Under the pieces are notes generated by a model, which was given only the letters and a program-made list of their open reading frames with translations, made no database searches and was not told the DNA's origin. Below are positions 16,038 to 24,680 of a DNA stretch of 64,000 nucleotides, piece by piece. This DNA comes from a virus: the IMG/VR virus record IMGVR_UViG_3300034378_000186, positions 1 to 64,000 of that record; one strand, given 5' to 3'. The translations under genes were made by a program, and so were the position numbers. Position 1 is the first letter of the stretch; each line of letters begins with the position of its first letter.

Positions 16038-16370
16038 ATGGGAAAGATAACTAAACAAAAACAGAAGGAATTTCTTAGGACTAAGCTTGGTTCAAATCCA
16101 AAATGGGCTCTGAGGGGTTTAATGGTAATTTATAATTACCAGACTGAAGATGAGAAAGTATCTGAAACCATTCGTGAATATAATAATGTAGGTTTTACAG
16201 GGGTGGATAGAAATATTCTCACCAGTTTTGCAAACCAATATATGCGCAGGAGATTTCTGTCTGAGAAACAAATGGAACTTCTGTTTAAAAAAATGCCAAA
16301 ATACTGGAAGCAACTTTTGGCTGTATCAGATGAAAATATTCTTAATTCTCAAATCTTAAATACACAGTGA
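16038..16370 (+). CDS. Hypothetical basic protein
   Basis: 110 aa, helical and basic, with an internal AN-x-YMRRRFLSEKQMELL stretch. Its TGA stop (16368-16370) is formed by the GTGAAC end of a solo mobile-element hairpin, so the original C-terminus may have been different. The hairpin beyond the stop can act as its terminator. Confidence 0.6.
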   Translation: MGKITKQKQKEFLRTKLGSNPKWALRGLMVIYNYQTEDEKVSETIREYNNVGFTGVDRNILTSFANQYMRRRFLSEKQMELLFKKMPKYWKQLLAVSDENILNSQILNTQ

Positions 16371-16415
16371 ACTACCCACCCACATTCTGATGGGTGGGTT
16401 TTTACGCTCTATTTT
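16367..16415 (-). mobile_element. 49-bp solo IS200/IS605-type end (left-end/right-end hybrid hairpin)
   Basis: Read on the - strand: TTTAT flank (16416-16420), AAAATAGAGCGTAAAA (left-end-like, compare GGAGCGTAAAACC at 34383), hairpin ACCCACCCA/TGGGTGGGT, then TAGTTCAC (right-end-like). Nothing lies between the two ends. The same plan is seen at 57212-57262. It is probably a deletion product of a full element. Confidence 0.65.
16373..16403 (+). terminator. Terminator formed by the solo element hairpin
   Basis: ACCCACCCA pairs with TGGGTGGGT and is followed by TTTTT on the + strand, directly after the stop of the 16038 gene. Confidence 0.6.
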
Positions 16416-16529
16416 ATAAAACTACTACTCTGAGGGAAGGAAGATTCGTTGGAATGCTTTACAAACCCCATGTTTTTAATTAATATCCATTTTATGTGTT
16501 TTAGGCTTGGTCAATTTGATCGGGGTTTT
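16416..16529. other. Non-coding stretch with no recognised content
   Basis: About 110 bp between the solo element and the next promoter. No ORF, clear hairpin, tRNA-like fold or repeat was seen. Part of a roughly 445-bp gene-free region (16371-16815) otherwise filled by mobile-element ends and a promoter. Confidence 0.5.
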
Positions 16530-16530
16530 T

Positions 16531-16562
16531 TTTTATATGTGGATAATTTTTATTACTTTTAT
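16531..16562 (+). promoter_or_regulatory. Phage promoter interrupted downstream by a mini-element
   Basis: TTTTATATGTGGATAATTTTTATTACTTTTAT, closely matching the block before 48451 (TTTTTATATGTCGTGAATTTTTATTATTTTTATA). The terminal TTTAT (16558-16562) is both the promoter's proximal box and the insertion target of the 213-bp element, which now separates the promoter from the gene at 16816. Confidence 0.5.
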
Positions 16563-16775
16563 AAATTGAGTGTAAAACCAAATTATTTTTAGTGGTTTGG
16601 ATGTAAGCGACAAAAGTAGTATATTTGTATTGTCAGTATAAGACATTAAAACCTCGTAAGGGACTTGCGAGTATACGTATGGAGCGACAGTAAGACTTCT
16701 AACTCTTTGGAGCAGTAAGCAAGTTGCTGTGAAGTACGAAGCACATTCATCACGAAGTGTGGATGTGTAGTTCAC
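16563..16775 (+). mobile_element. 213-bp mini-element of the IS200/IS605-type family
   Basis: Left end: TTTAT | AAATTGAGTGTAAAACC, hairpin CCAAA...TTTGG, GGATGTAAGCGAC. The last motif is identical to 34428-34440 in the full element. Right end: CGAAGC, a CACATTCA/TGGATGTG stem, then TAGTTCAC at 16775. There is no coding frame. It is non-autonomous and must rely on transposase supplied elsewhere. Confidence 0.75.
16634..16775 (+). ncRNA. Stand-alone omega-RNA-like transcript
   Basis: A host-type promoter box TATATTTG (16620-16627) lies just inside the element, followed by about 140 nt of structured sequence (CCTCGTAAGGGACTTGCGAG and other hairpins) ending in the omega-RNA-like CGAAGC-stem-TAGTTCAC. 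Transcription through 16775 would place AAAATATATATATTTGG as guide. The start is predicted from the promoter box only. Confidence 0.5.
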
Positions 16776-16815
16776 AAAATATATATATTTGGTAATTAAT
16801 GGAATTTTTTCGCGA

Positions 16816-17313
16816 ATGAATTTTCAGGATGAAATCAGACAAAAAAATCTTGAAAGGGTTAATAGTATTTATTATCAGTTTATAGAAGATGATCTGAAAA
16901 AATCCTTGTCTACTTCTACTACTTTTGGAGAATCAAAAGATATTTTAGGGAAGGATATAATCAAATCTTTAAATTCTGAATTGGAAAATAAAGAAATTGA
17001 TTTGAATGTGGAAAAAAATAAGATCCAGAAATCCATAAATGGAATTGGAATTCTCCCTAATTGTTACCCTGAAAATTATATATCTGAAAACTGGAAGGGT
17101 CAAATTGATGTTCCCTTTAATATGTATTCATATAGTCAAATTTATTCAGAGGGGAATGATAAGGCCAATATGATGAAATCTTTTAATGATTCTTTGAAGA
17201 GTTTTATATCTGATACTATTAACAATAAAAAATTGGAGATTGTAATTAGTCATATCCCGGAGGATAAGAATTATAATTTACCAATGGGATTAGTTAAAAA
17301 ATTAAATCTGTAA
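16816..17313 (+). CDS. Hypothetical head-region protein
   Basis: 165 aa from ATG 16816 (MNFQDEIRQK); the frame from TTG 16789 is less likely. Charged helical N-terminus, a central segment GIGILPNCYPENYISENWKGQ and a closing alpha/beta part. It sits directly before the large Nudix/AAA+ gene (4-nt gap). Not recognised. Confidence 0.55.
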   Translation: MNFQDEIRQKNLERVNSIYYQFIEDDLKKSLSTSTTFGESKDILGKDIIKSLNSELENKEIDLNVEKNKIQKSINGIGILPNCYPENYISENWKGQIDVPFNMYSYSQIYSEGNDKANMMKSFNDSLKSFISDTINNKKLEIVISHIPEDKNYNLPMGLVKKLNL

Positions 17314-17317
17314 TACC

Positions 17318-20191
17318 ATGATAGAATTAATAAAAAAAGCTATAGGTCCAATTTCTAAACAAGATAAGATTGATGAATATCTTAAATTGGAAAAGGAATT
17401 GGAATTAAATAAAGCTGAAATAGATCAATTGGCTGAAAGGTATAATAGATTTAATAAGGAATATCAGAATGGATTAGAACAAAATGGGGAAGATGAAATT
17501 ATTAAAAGTAAACTTCAAAAAAGACATGATACTTTTCTTTCTGAATATTTAATAGATCTGGGAAAGGTTAAAAAGAAAAAGGAAAAAATTGATAAAATGA
17601 TGGGACGCCTAATCAAAGGTGAATCTGATATTATTAGTGAAATTAAAGAAGAAAGAAGGGAACAGGCCTTTATGAATATTAAAGGAATGTATAAAGGCGG
17701 AAAAATCAGTGCAAGTAAATATAACCAAATATGTAAGGCAATGAATTCAGGGGTTACTATGTATAGTGATGTTCTGGTTTTTAATAATAAGGGTGAACTA
17801 CTGCTACTAAAAAGAAATGAGAATGCTTCTTATGAACCTGGAGTTTATTGTTTGCCTGGTGGTCATGTTGATCCAGGGGAATCACATGAACAGGCTGGTT
17901 ATAGAGAATTGATGGAAGAAACTTATTTAACTCCTGGAGATTTAGATCATATAGGGGAATTGAAAAATAAAGATGTTCATATTTGTTATTACAGATGTGA
18001 TTTATTTGATAATGTGTATGATGCTGGAGATCCAGTAATCACCCTACAACATGACGAACATACTGATTTTGAATGGGTGAATCCTTTTGAATTAAGGGAT
18101 TATAAAATGATCAAAGATTCTCAAAATGTTGTATTTGATATTTTATATCCTCATCATAAGGAGGTTGTTAAAATAACTAAATCTTTCCTTACAGGGGAAG
18201 TTAATGAAGATATTTATTTAAGGACTTTAGAAAAGGCAGGATATAAGGATAAGATTGAGGCAATCAAAAAAATGAAAGATCCTGATAATATTTCAGGAGG
18301 GGTGGCAGATGGTAAAACTATAAAAGATGTAATGGATAAATATAATCTTTCAGAAGATGATGTAAAAAAGATTTGTGAGGAAGGCACCAAACATGAAATG
18401 GAACATACTGATGATGAGAATATAGCAAGGGAGATTGCCAGGGATCATATTTGGGAAGATAAGGACTATTATAAAAAACTAAAAAAAATTGAAAAATCTG
18501 ACAATAATTCTAATCCAATAGAAAATACTGTAAAGGAAAGTTTAAAGGTTTTGGTTGTATGTCACAATCAAGGGGTGATACCTCAATCAGTTTTAGAAAA
18601 GGCAATTCAAAATGCTGATGAGATTTTAAAAAGTAATGATTGGACAATTGAAGAATTGGAAGATCAAATGGAAAAAGAGGGATTGTTTGAAAAAGCAATT
18701 ACTATTCAGGAAGATGACATCATTGAACAGGATTCAGTATATGATGAATTTGATTTATATAAAGCCCTTGATACTACTAAACTTGTTTCAAAAAAGGTTA
18801 ATATCCAAAGGAAAGATGGAACTTCCTATATGGCTATTCGTTGGGTGAATCCTGATACAGGGGAATCTTATAAATTTTATGGAACACCTCCAGATCAGGT
18901 AGAATCTGTGGAACAACTTCAACAATTGATAGATTCAGATATGCCTAATGTCAAGAAATATAAAATGATGATCGATGCAGGTATTTATAATAAACATATG
19001 CTGGCAAGGTTAATTAATACTACTCCTTCTAATGCATATCAATATCTCAAACAATCAGATTTTACAGGGGATCAAATTAAAAAATTTTCAGCAGAAAATA
19101 TGGGAAGTGGTATTGTTCCCCCTGCAGAAATAAATGAAGAAACTGGAGAGATTGAAACAGATCCAGATCTTGCCAGTCAAATTGAACAGGAAATCCAGGC
19201 TTTAATTGAGGCTGATGGTTTGAATTTTGATGATTCAGATCTACATAAAATAAATCCTCAAACAGGTAAAGATGTAGTTGATACTGTAATGGATAAGTTT
19301 GTGGATATGGTTGCTAAAAAAGAAGCAAAACTTGCAATGTTTTATGGTACTGGTGGAGTTGGTAAAACTTATGGGGTGAAACAGGTTCTTACTAATCCTG
19401 AAACAATCAATGGAGATACAGGTGAACCATTTGGTAACAAATTGGTAGAATATGAGGCAGAACTTCAACCAAATGAAGATCAATATGATTTCATTAAAAT
19501 TACCGGAAAAGTTTCTCCTTCTAAACTTTATAAAACATTATATGAACATAATGGGAAACTCCTTATGATTGATGATGCTGATGCAGTACTGGAGGATGGA
19601 ACAGCAATTGATATGTTAAAGGGTGCCACTGATACTACTTTGGAAGAAATTTCATGGGATGGTCAACCTATTAAATTAACTGATGGATCTGGTAATGTTC
19701 CTATTAGGTTTAAATTTACAGGGGGTGTGGTAATCATATCAAATCTTTCAGAAAAGAAATTAAGGGAATATGCTCAACCACTTTTGGAATCTAGGGTACT
19801 TTCCTTGGATGTTTCCAGGACGATGGAAGAAACCATTGATAAACTGGATAGGATTAAAGATAAAATGCCATTTGAGGATCGTGATGGTAATCCAATTGAG
19901 GTATCTCAAAAACATAAAGATGTTGCAATTGAATTCATTAAAAAATATAAGAACCATATGCCTGTTGTTCAGGTAAATGGTAGGACATTAGGAAAACTTG
20001 CTCTGATTCATAAAAGAGAATCAAGGAATTATAAAACTGATGTAGATTTTTATAAATCTTATGCTGCCAGATCTTTAATGAATGTTAAAGATCACCAAAT
20101 TAAGGCATTCCATAAAAACAGATTATTGGATGAGGTTAAACAAAGAAAGCAACAAAAATTATTGGTTGATTCTATAAATAATAAAATGTAA
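17318..20191 (+). CDS. Nudix hydrolase - DUF5661 - AAA+ ATPase fusion protein
   Basis: 957 aa. Order: coiled coil (1-140); Nudix domain with its box at about 181-203 (GGHVDPGE...REL-EE); a DUF5661-like block at about 328-388 (KHEMEHT...IARDHIWE-KDYY); a linker with a YMAIRWVNPDTGESYKFYG segment; and a P-loop ATPase with Walker A YGTGGVGKT (about 676-684) and Walker B LLMIDDAD (about 748). Nudix enzymes cleave nucleoside-diphosphate-linked compounds; the ATPase could remodel or load a head protein. It lies between the gpF-like and protease genes. How the activities cooperate is unknown. Confidence 0.7.
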   Translation: MIELIKKAIGPISKQDKIDEYLKLEKELELNKAEIDQLAERYNRFNKEYQNGLEQNGEDEIIKSKLQKRHDTFLSEYLIDLGKVKKKKEKIDKMMGRLIKGESDIISEIKEERREQAFMNIKGMYKGGKISASKYNQICKAMNSGVTMYSDVLVFNNKGELLLLKRNENASYEPGVYCLPGGHVDPGESHEQAGYRELMEETYLTPGDLDHIGELKNKDVHICYYRCDLFDNVYDAGDPVITLQHDEHTDFEWVNPFELRDYKMIKDSQNVVFDILYPHHKEVVKITKSFLTGEVNEDIYLRTLEKAGYKDKIEAIKKMKDPDNISGGVADGKTIKDVMDKYNLSEDDVKKICEEGTKHEMEHTDDENIAREIARDHIWEDKDYYKKLKKIEKSDNNSNPIENTVKESLKVLVVCHNQGVIPQSVLEKAIQNADEILKSNDWTIEELEDQMEKEGLFEKAITIQEDDIIEQDSVYDEFDLYKALDTTKLVSKKVNIQRKDGTSYMAIRWVNPDTGESYKFYGTPPDQVESVEQLQQLIDSDMPNVKKYKMMIDAGIYNKHMLARLINTTPSNAYQYLKQSDFTGDQIKKFSAENMGSGIVPPAEINEETGEIETDPDLASQIEQEIQALIEADGLNFDDSDLHKINPQTGKDVVDTVMDKFVDMVAKKEAKLAMFYGTGGVGKTYGVKQVLTNPETINGDTGEPFGNKLVEYEAELQPNEDQYDFIKITGKVSPSKLYKTLYEHNGKLLMIDDADAVLEDGTAIDMLKGATDTTLEEISWDGQPIKLTDGSGNVPIRFKFTGGVVIISNLSEKKLREYAQPLLESRVLSLDVSRTMEETIDKLDRIKDKMPFEDRDGNPIEVSQKHKDVAIEFIKKYKNHMPVVQVNGRTLGKLALIHKRESRNYKTDVDFYKSYAARSLMNVKDHQIKAFHKNRLLDEVKQRKQQKLLVDSINNKM

Positions 20192-20195
20192 AGTT

Positions 20196-20333
20196 ATGTA
20201 CGAACATGCATTTCAACACATGACAGATCAGGAGCTTAGAAATATATATTTCACTATGCTCAAGACTAACTCTGTTCATTCCTGGTCATTTAAAGAAATA
20301 ACCAAAGAGATGGAGAAAAGGGTACTTCAATAA
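20196..20333 (+). CDS. Short hypothetical protein
   Basis: 45 aa (MYEHAFQHMTDQELRN...MEKRVLQ), 4 nt after the fusion gene. MTDQELRNIY resembles the start of small phage proteins that begin LTDEEL. No further assignment. Confidence 0.5.
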   Translation: MYEHAFQHMTDQELRNIYFTMLKTNSVHSWSFKEITKEMEKRVLQ

Positions 20334-20377
20334 TTAAATCATTGGTGAATAAATTATTTAGAATAAGTAAATTTGAT

Positions 20378-21424
20378 ATGGAAAATACTAAAGATCAAGA
20401 ATTTGGTTTACCAGATACAGCAGTTGATATTCTGAATAAAGGATTACAAGACGGGGTTTTAAAAGAGGATATTATATTTAAAGGTAGGGTAGAAATAGGA
20501 AAAGTTAGGAATTGGGGTGGAAGGGAAATGAAAAAAGTTGCTGAAGGAAAATGGGTACCTGTTAAAGAAGGGAAGAAAGGAAAGAAAGAGGAAGATTCAA
20601 AGAAAACAGATCAACCTAAAAAAGAACTTCATGAACATGCTCAATCTGCATCTGAGGGAGCTTTACAATCTGCAGCAAAAAATGCAAAGGATTCTGAAGT
20701 GAGAACTGCTGCTAATACAGAACTGGATAGAAGGGATAAACAAGAAAAGGTTGAATTTGATGAATCTAAAAAAGATGAAGATTCTGTATTATCTACTAAA
20801 GTAAAAGAATACAGGAACAAAATAAAAGGATGGTCTGATAAACAGAAAAGTTTTTTTAAAGAGGGTCATCATAAACCAGGATCTGAGACAAGAAGAGGGT
20901 TAGCTAAATTATTAAAAGATAAGGGAGCAGGTATTGTTAAAGCTGTAAAACATGAAATTGATGATTTCAAAATGGCAGGGATAGCAATTGGTAAAATGTT
21001 CAGTGGTAAAAAACCGGATAAGAAAGAAATGAAAGCTTTAAAAACTGCTGGAAAACATTTGGCTTTGACAGTGGGTACTATTGCTTTGACTGGTGGAACT
21101 GGTCATTTAATCCATAAAGGAGCTGCTGGAGCTTTAAAAGGATTATTCACTCATTATATGGAACATGTGGGGGCTACTACTTTAGGAAGGGCTTTAATAT
21201 TTGCGAGTGATGATCAGGATTTTCCTGAAGAAGAATATAATGCTGAAGAAATGTTTACTCAATTATTAATGGGGTTTGCAGAATATTTAGAGAATTCAGA
21301 TATACCAATTGATGAATGGGTTAATATAATTGGACAAAATGAAGAGAGTGAAGATGAAGCTGCATTAATGGAAGCTTTGGAAGGGGAAGAGGAAGATACT
21401 ACATTAGAAAAAGAAAAATTATAA
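20378..21424 (+). CDS. Head-region protein with lysine-rich linker and Ala/Gly-rich helices
   Basis: 348 aa from ATG 20378; an in-frame TTG at 20342 is possible. The N-terminal part (KVRNWGGREMKKVAEGKWVPVKEGK) is followed by a Lys/Glu linker, a helical HAQSASEGALQSAAKN...AANTELDRRD repeat-like segment, and a Gly/Ala-rich hydrophobic region (about 235-265) that may insert in membranes or pack in a coiled bundle. The C-terminus is acidic. Two nt separate it from the protease gene. A packaged internal protein is plausible. Confidence 0.5.
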   Translation: MENTKDQEFGLPDTAVDILNKGLQDGVLKEDIIFKGRVEIGKVRNWGGREMKKVAEGKWVPVKEGKKGKKEEDSKKTDQPKKELHEHAQSASEGALQSAAKNAKDSEVRTAANTELDRRDKQEKVEFDESKKDEDSVLSTKVKEYRNKIKGWSDKQKSFFKEGHHKPGSETRRGLAKLLKDKGAGIVKAVKHEIDDFKMAGIAIGKMFSGKKPDKKEMKALKTAGKHLALTVGTIALTGGTGHLIHKGAAGALKGLFTHYMEHVGATTLGRALIFASDDQDFPEEEYNAEEMFTQLLMGFAEYLENSDIPIDEWVNIIGQNEESEDEAALMEALEGEEEDTTLEKEKL

Positions 21425-21426
21425 AT

Positions 21427-22284
21427 ATGAAAACAATAGGAAAAGACGATTTTAATTTCTTTATCCCTGTTGAATTTGAAAAAGCAGGTAAAACTGATAA
21501 AGATGGATTACCTGAAAAATTATTTATCAAAGGTGTTGCAAGTACCAGTGATGAAGATTCAGATAGAGAAACCCTTGAACCAAGTGGATATGATTTAAAT
21601 AGGTTCCTTAGGTATGGATTTTTAAATCTGGAACATAAGGCAAAGCAAGATCATAGTTTTATTGTGGGTGAACCAGTTGATGCTAAAGTTGTAAATAATG
21701 AACTTGTTTTAAAGGGATTATTATATAAATCTAATCCAAAGGCTGTTTCGATATGGAAAACTGCTGAAATGTTAAAATCTGAAGGATCAAAAAGGAAATT
21801 AGGGTTTTCAATTGAGGGGAAAGCAATAGAAAGAGATCCTTCTAATCCAAGAAGAATAACTAAAGCTGAAATTACCCATTGTGCCATTACTGCTTCTCCT
21901 AAAAATGTAAATACATTTCTGGATATTATGAAGGGGGAATATGAAGAAGCATTCATAAATCAGGAGTTTGATGATTCAGCAGATGGAGGGGCTGTTTATT
22001 TATTAGATCTAACAAAACCTGATGGTACCAGGATTATAGTTGATAAAGAATTCAATATTACTGTAAATAAGGCCATGAATGCAGGTCATCAAACTGGTAG
22101 AGAATTAACAGGTAAAAATACAAATGGGGCGGCTTTAAAGACTGAATCCCTGGATAAGAAGATGAGAAATCTTCAATATGAATTTAAAGAGGCAATTGTA
22201 AAAATTGCTGATCAACATAAGAAAAAACCATTTAATGATGAAATTTTGAAAAAAATTAAAAATAATATTAAAAAGTTTTTTTAA
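21427..22284 (+). CDS. Prohead maturation protease (S78-like) with capsid-like tail
   Basis: 285 aa. The first 180 residues match the phage prohead protease plan: KGVASTSDEDSDRETLEPSG, the His in FLNLEHK, and the Ser in LGFSIEGKAIERD, followed by ITHCAITASPKN. It cleaves scaffold and capsid arms during maturation. Residues about 215-250 (KAMNAGHQTGREL...GAALKTESLD) nearly duplicate residues 28-60 of the major capsid protein, an unusual tail that may target the enzyme to the capsid or act as a substrate mimic. Confidence 0.75.
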   Translation: MKTIGKDDFNFFIPVEFEKAGKTDKDGLPEKLFIKGVASTSDEDSDRETLEPSGYDLNRFLRYGFLNLEHKAKQDHSFIVGEPVDAKVVNNELVLKGLLYKSNPKAVSIWKTAEMLKSEGSKRKLGFSIEGKAIERDPSNPRRITKAEITHCAITASPKNVNTFLDIMKGEYEEAFINQEFDDSADGGAVYLLDLTKPDGTRIIVDKEFNITVNKAMNAGHQTGRELTGKNTNGAALKTESLDKKMRNLQYEFKEAIVKIADQHKKKPFNDEILKKIKNNIKKFF

Positions 22285-22300
22285 TTAAGTAAAAAATGTT

Positions 22301-22337
22301 TATTTTTATGGTTAAAGATATTTTTTAAGAATATTTG
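22301..22337 (+). promoter_or_regulatory. Promoter upstream of scaffold/capsid genes
   Basis: TATTTTTAT (22301-22309) and AATATTTG (22330-22337), 18 nt before the ATG at 22356. A related block (ACTAATTTTTATAAAATATTCG) occurs at about 23107-23128, before the capsid gene. Confidence 0.45.
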
Positions 22338-22355
22338 TAACTAAAATTTTAGAAA

Positions 22356-23075
22356 ATGAAAAACGATAATAATAAAATCGAGAATCCGGAACTCATAAAA
22401 GCTCTCCAAACTATATTTTCTGAAGATGAATTAAAAGAAATGGAAGCTGATCTTTCCAAGGCTGAAAAAGCTGAAGTAGAAGTAGAAATTAATTCAGAAG
22501 AAGAGGAAGATGATGATATGGAGAAGGCTTATAAAAAAGCTGAGGCAGAAGCTGAAGAGCTTGAAAAAGCTTTGAAAGCTAAATCTGATGAATTGGCTGG
22601 ATTAAAGGAAAAAATGAAAAAGGGTTGTGATGCGAAAATTGAAAAAGCTGAAAAAGAAGATATTTCTTTTGAAGTAAATGATGACTTGAAAAAGGCATTA
22701 GAAGAATCAACTGCAAGGAATGCTGAAATTCTTAAATCTGTTCAGGACCTCCGTGAGGAAAATCAACAGATGAAAGAAGAACTTCAAAAAATTGGTAATC
22801 AACCCCAGGGGAGAAAAGGTTATCAAAATTTGAATGTTATTGAAAAGGCTGATGGATCAATACAGGATGAAGATTCTGGTAAAACTATTCTTTCAGTTAA
22901 AAAGAACAAAGGTCAGGTTGAAAAACTAATGGACACTGTTATTAAAAAAGCTGAAGATCCTGAATTGAAAACAAAATGGGAAAATGAACTTATCGGTTTT
23001 AATGCCGGTTCAGCTCCTTTCTCAAAATCTCTGCAAAATGAGATTGAAAAAGAGGGTGTTATTTTAACTGCTTAA
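22356..23075 (+). CDS. Capsid scaffolding protein
   Basis: 239 aa, Lys/Glu/Ala-rich, with a long coiled coil (about 30-150: EKAYKKAEAEAEELEKALKAK...). It lies between the protease and the capsid gene, the standard scaffold position. The non-helical C-terminus (FNAGSAPFSKSLQNEIEKEG) may contact capsid. Assigned from composition and order. Confidence 0.7.
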   Translation: MKNDNNKIENPELIKALQTIFSEDELKEMEADLSKAEKAEVEVEINSEEEEDDDMEKAYKKAEAEAEELEKALKAKSDELAGLKEKMKKGCDAKIEKAEKEDISFEVNDDLKKALEESTARNAEILKSVQDLREENQQMKEELQKIGNQPQGRKGYQNLNVIEKADGSIQDEDSGKTILSVKKNKGQVEKLMDTVIKKAEDPELKTKWENELIGFNAGSAPFSKSLQNEIEKEGVILTA

Positions 23076-23147
23076 TATATAAATATATATAAGTAGGAAC
23101 GATATACTAATTTTTATAAAATATTCGTAATTAAAATTTTTAACAAA

Positions 23148-24656
23148 ATGGAACCAAATTTAGATATTTATAATTTCAACAATGTTGAAACCGGTGCTTT
23201 CCAACAGGATAAAGTATTTGATCTCATGAAGGCTATGAATGCAGGAGATCAAACCGGTCGTGATCTTGATGGTGTTGACACTGCTGGTGCAGCACTGAAA
23301 ACTGAATCCCTTGATCCAACACTGAGGGTATTAACTAACCGTGATAAGCATATCGTTTTCTGGAAGTCAATTCCGAAACAAAAGGCTTACAATACCGTTG
23401 AAGAATACAACCAATTGGTTGATTATGGCCTGGAGACAGGAATCTTCAATGGTGAAGGTGAAACTCCTCAGTTTACAGATTCTATCTACCGTAGGGAATC
23501 TGTACTGATTAAGTATATGGGAATCTCTGGTGAGGTTACTCATCCATATACATTGGTCAACCTTGGTTCAGGTGTTGGGAATGCCCTAGCAAAAGAGGTT
23601 CAGAATAAGACACAATTCCTGCTTCGTGCCATAAATCAGTCACTTCCTACTGGAGACAGTGAAATGGTTGATAATGAATTTGACGGAGTTTTCAAACAAC
23701 ATTACGTTGGTGTAACCGGTGGTCTGGCTGTAAACTGGGATGGTTATTTTAATGACAGTACTGTAATCGATAACAGGGGTGAAGCTCTGAACGATGATCA
23801 GGTTGAGGATGGTACTCAGGCTGTTGTTAATGACAACTTTGGTATGGTCAGTAAAATTCTTGCGAATCCTATTGTTTTCAATGACTATGTGAAGAGATTC
23901 CACGAAAGCAAGCGTGTGAATGTTGGTCAGCCTGGAGCAGTTCAGGGAGCAACAATGGGTCAATCAGTCAACAAAATTACCACTCAGTTTGGTGATGTTG
24001 ATATTATGAATGACATTTTCTTTGATCGTGCAAGATTGATCGGTAAAGTATATAATGCCGGTGCAACTGGCGGAGGAAAAGCTCCTGCAGCTATTACTCC
24101 AGATGGATCTACTCCTGTAGCTGTTGTCACTGACGCTGCCACTAAATTTACTGATGGTGCAGGTGATTACTTCTATGCTGTTACATCCAAAAACAGATAT
24201 GGAGAATCTGCAATGACTATCCTGGACACTACAGCAATTTCTGTATCGGCTACTCAGTCTGTAAATTTGAAATTCACAATTACAAACAATTCTTTCCCTG
24301 CAGAAAGTTTTGTTATCTACAGAACTCAGAAAGATGCTGCTGATTATACAACTGCCCTATTCTATCCAATTCTCACAGTAAGTATTGCCCAACATACTTC
24401 AGGTTATGATGGTGGTGCTGCTGGACTGGTAAGGGACAGAAACAGATTTTTACCAAATACAACCAGTGCTTTGATCTTTGATCCAACTGAGGAAATCCTT
24501 TGTTTCAAGCAATTGGCCCCAATGATGAGAATGGATCTGGCTCGTACCAGTCCTTCCTTCAGGTTTATGGTCCTTTGCTATGGTACTCCATTACTTGGAA
24601 TACCTAAACGGGTTTCAAGGATCGTCAACATTGGTAGAACGATAACTACTTCTTAA
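23148..24656 (+). CDS. Major capsid protein, with inserted fibronectin/Ig-like domain
   Basis: 502 aa. Position, size, and a codon pattern richer in GC than its neighbours (as expected for the most expressed gene) identify it. N-terminal arm with MNAGDQTGRDLDG, core with the FQAG-type shell segments, and a roughly 100-residue insert (about 305-425: AAITPDGSTPVAVV...DYFYAVTSKNRYGES...FVIYRTQKD) reading as a surface-exposed beta-sandwich domain. Followed by a strong terminator. HK97-type fold inferred. Confidence 0.78.
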   Translation: MEPNLDIYNFNNVETGAFQQDKVFDLMKAMNAGDQTGRDLDGVDTAGAALKTESLDPTLRVLTNRDKHIVFWKSIPKQKAYNTVEEYNQLVDYGLETGIFNGEGETPQFTDSIYRRESVLIKYMGISGEVTHPYTLVNLGSGVGNALAKEVQNKTQFLLRAINQSLPTGDSEMVDNEFDGVFKQHYVGVTGGLAVNWDGYFNDSTVIDNRGEALNDDQVEDGTQAVVNDNFGMVSKILANPIVFNDYVKRFHESKRVNVGQPGAVQGATMGQSVNKITTQFGDVDIMNDIFFDRARLIGKVYNAGATGGGKAPAAITPDGSTPVAVVTDAATKFTDGAGDYFYAVTSKNRYGESAMTILDTTAISVSATQSVNLKFTITNNSFPAESFVIYRTQKDAADYTTALFYPILTVSIAQHTSGYDGGAAGLVRDRNRFLPNTTSALIFDPTEEILCFKQLAPMMRMDLARTSPSFRFMVLCYGTPLLGIPKRVSRIVNIGRTITTS

Positions 24657-24680
24657 TCTACTGAATTCTCCTGTAATCCC

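Noticed and set aside
16416-16529. tRNA-like or attachment-site sequence in the gene-free stretch
   Set aside because: No cloverleaf, no CCA end and no integrase or direct repeat to support it.
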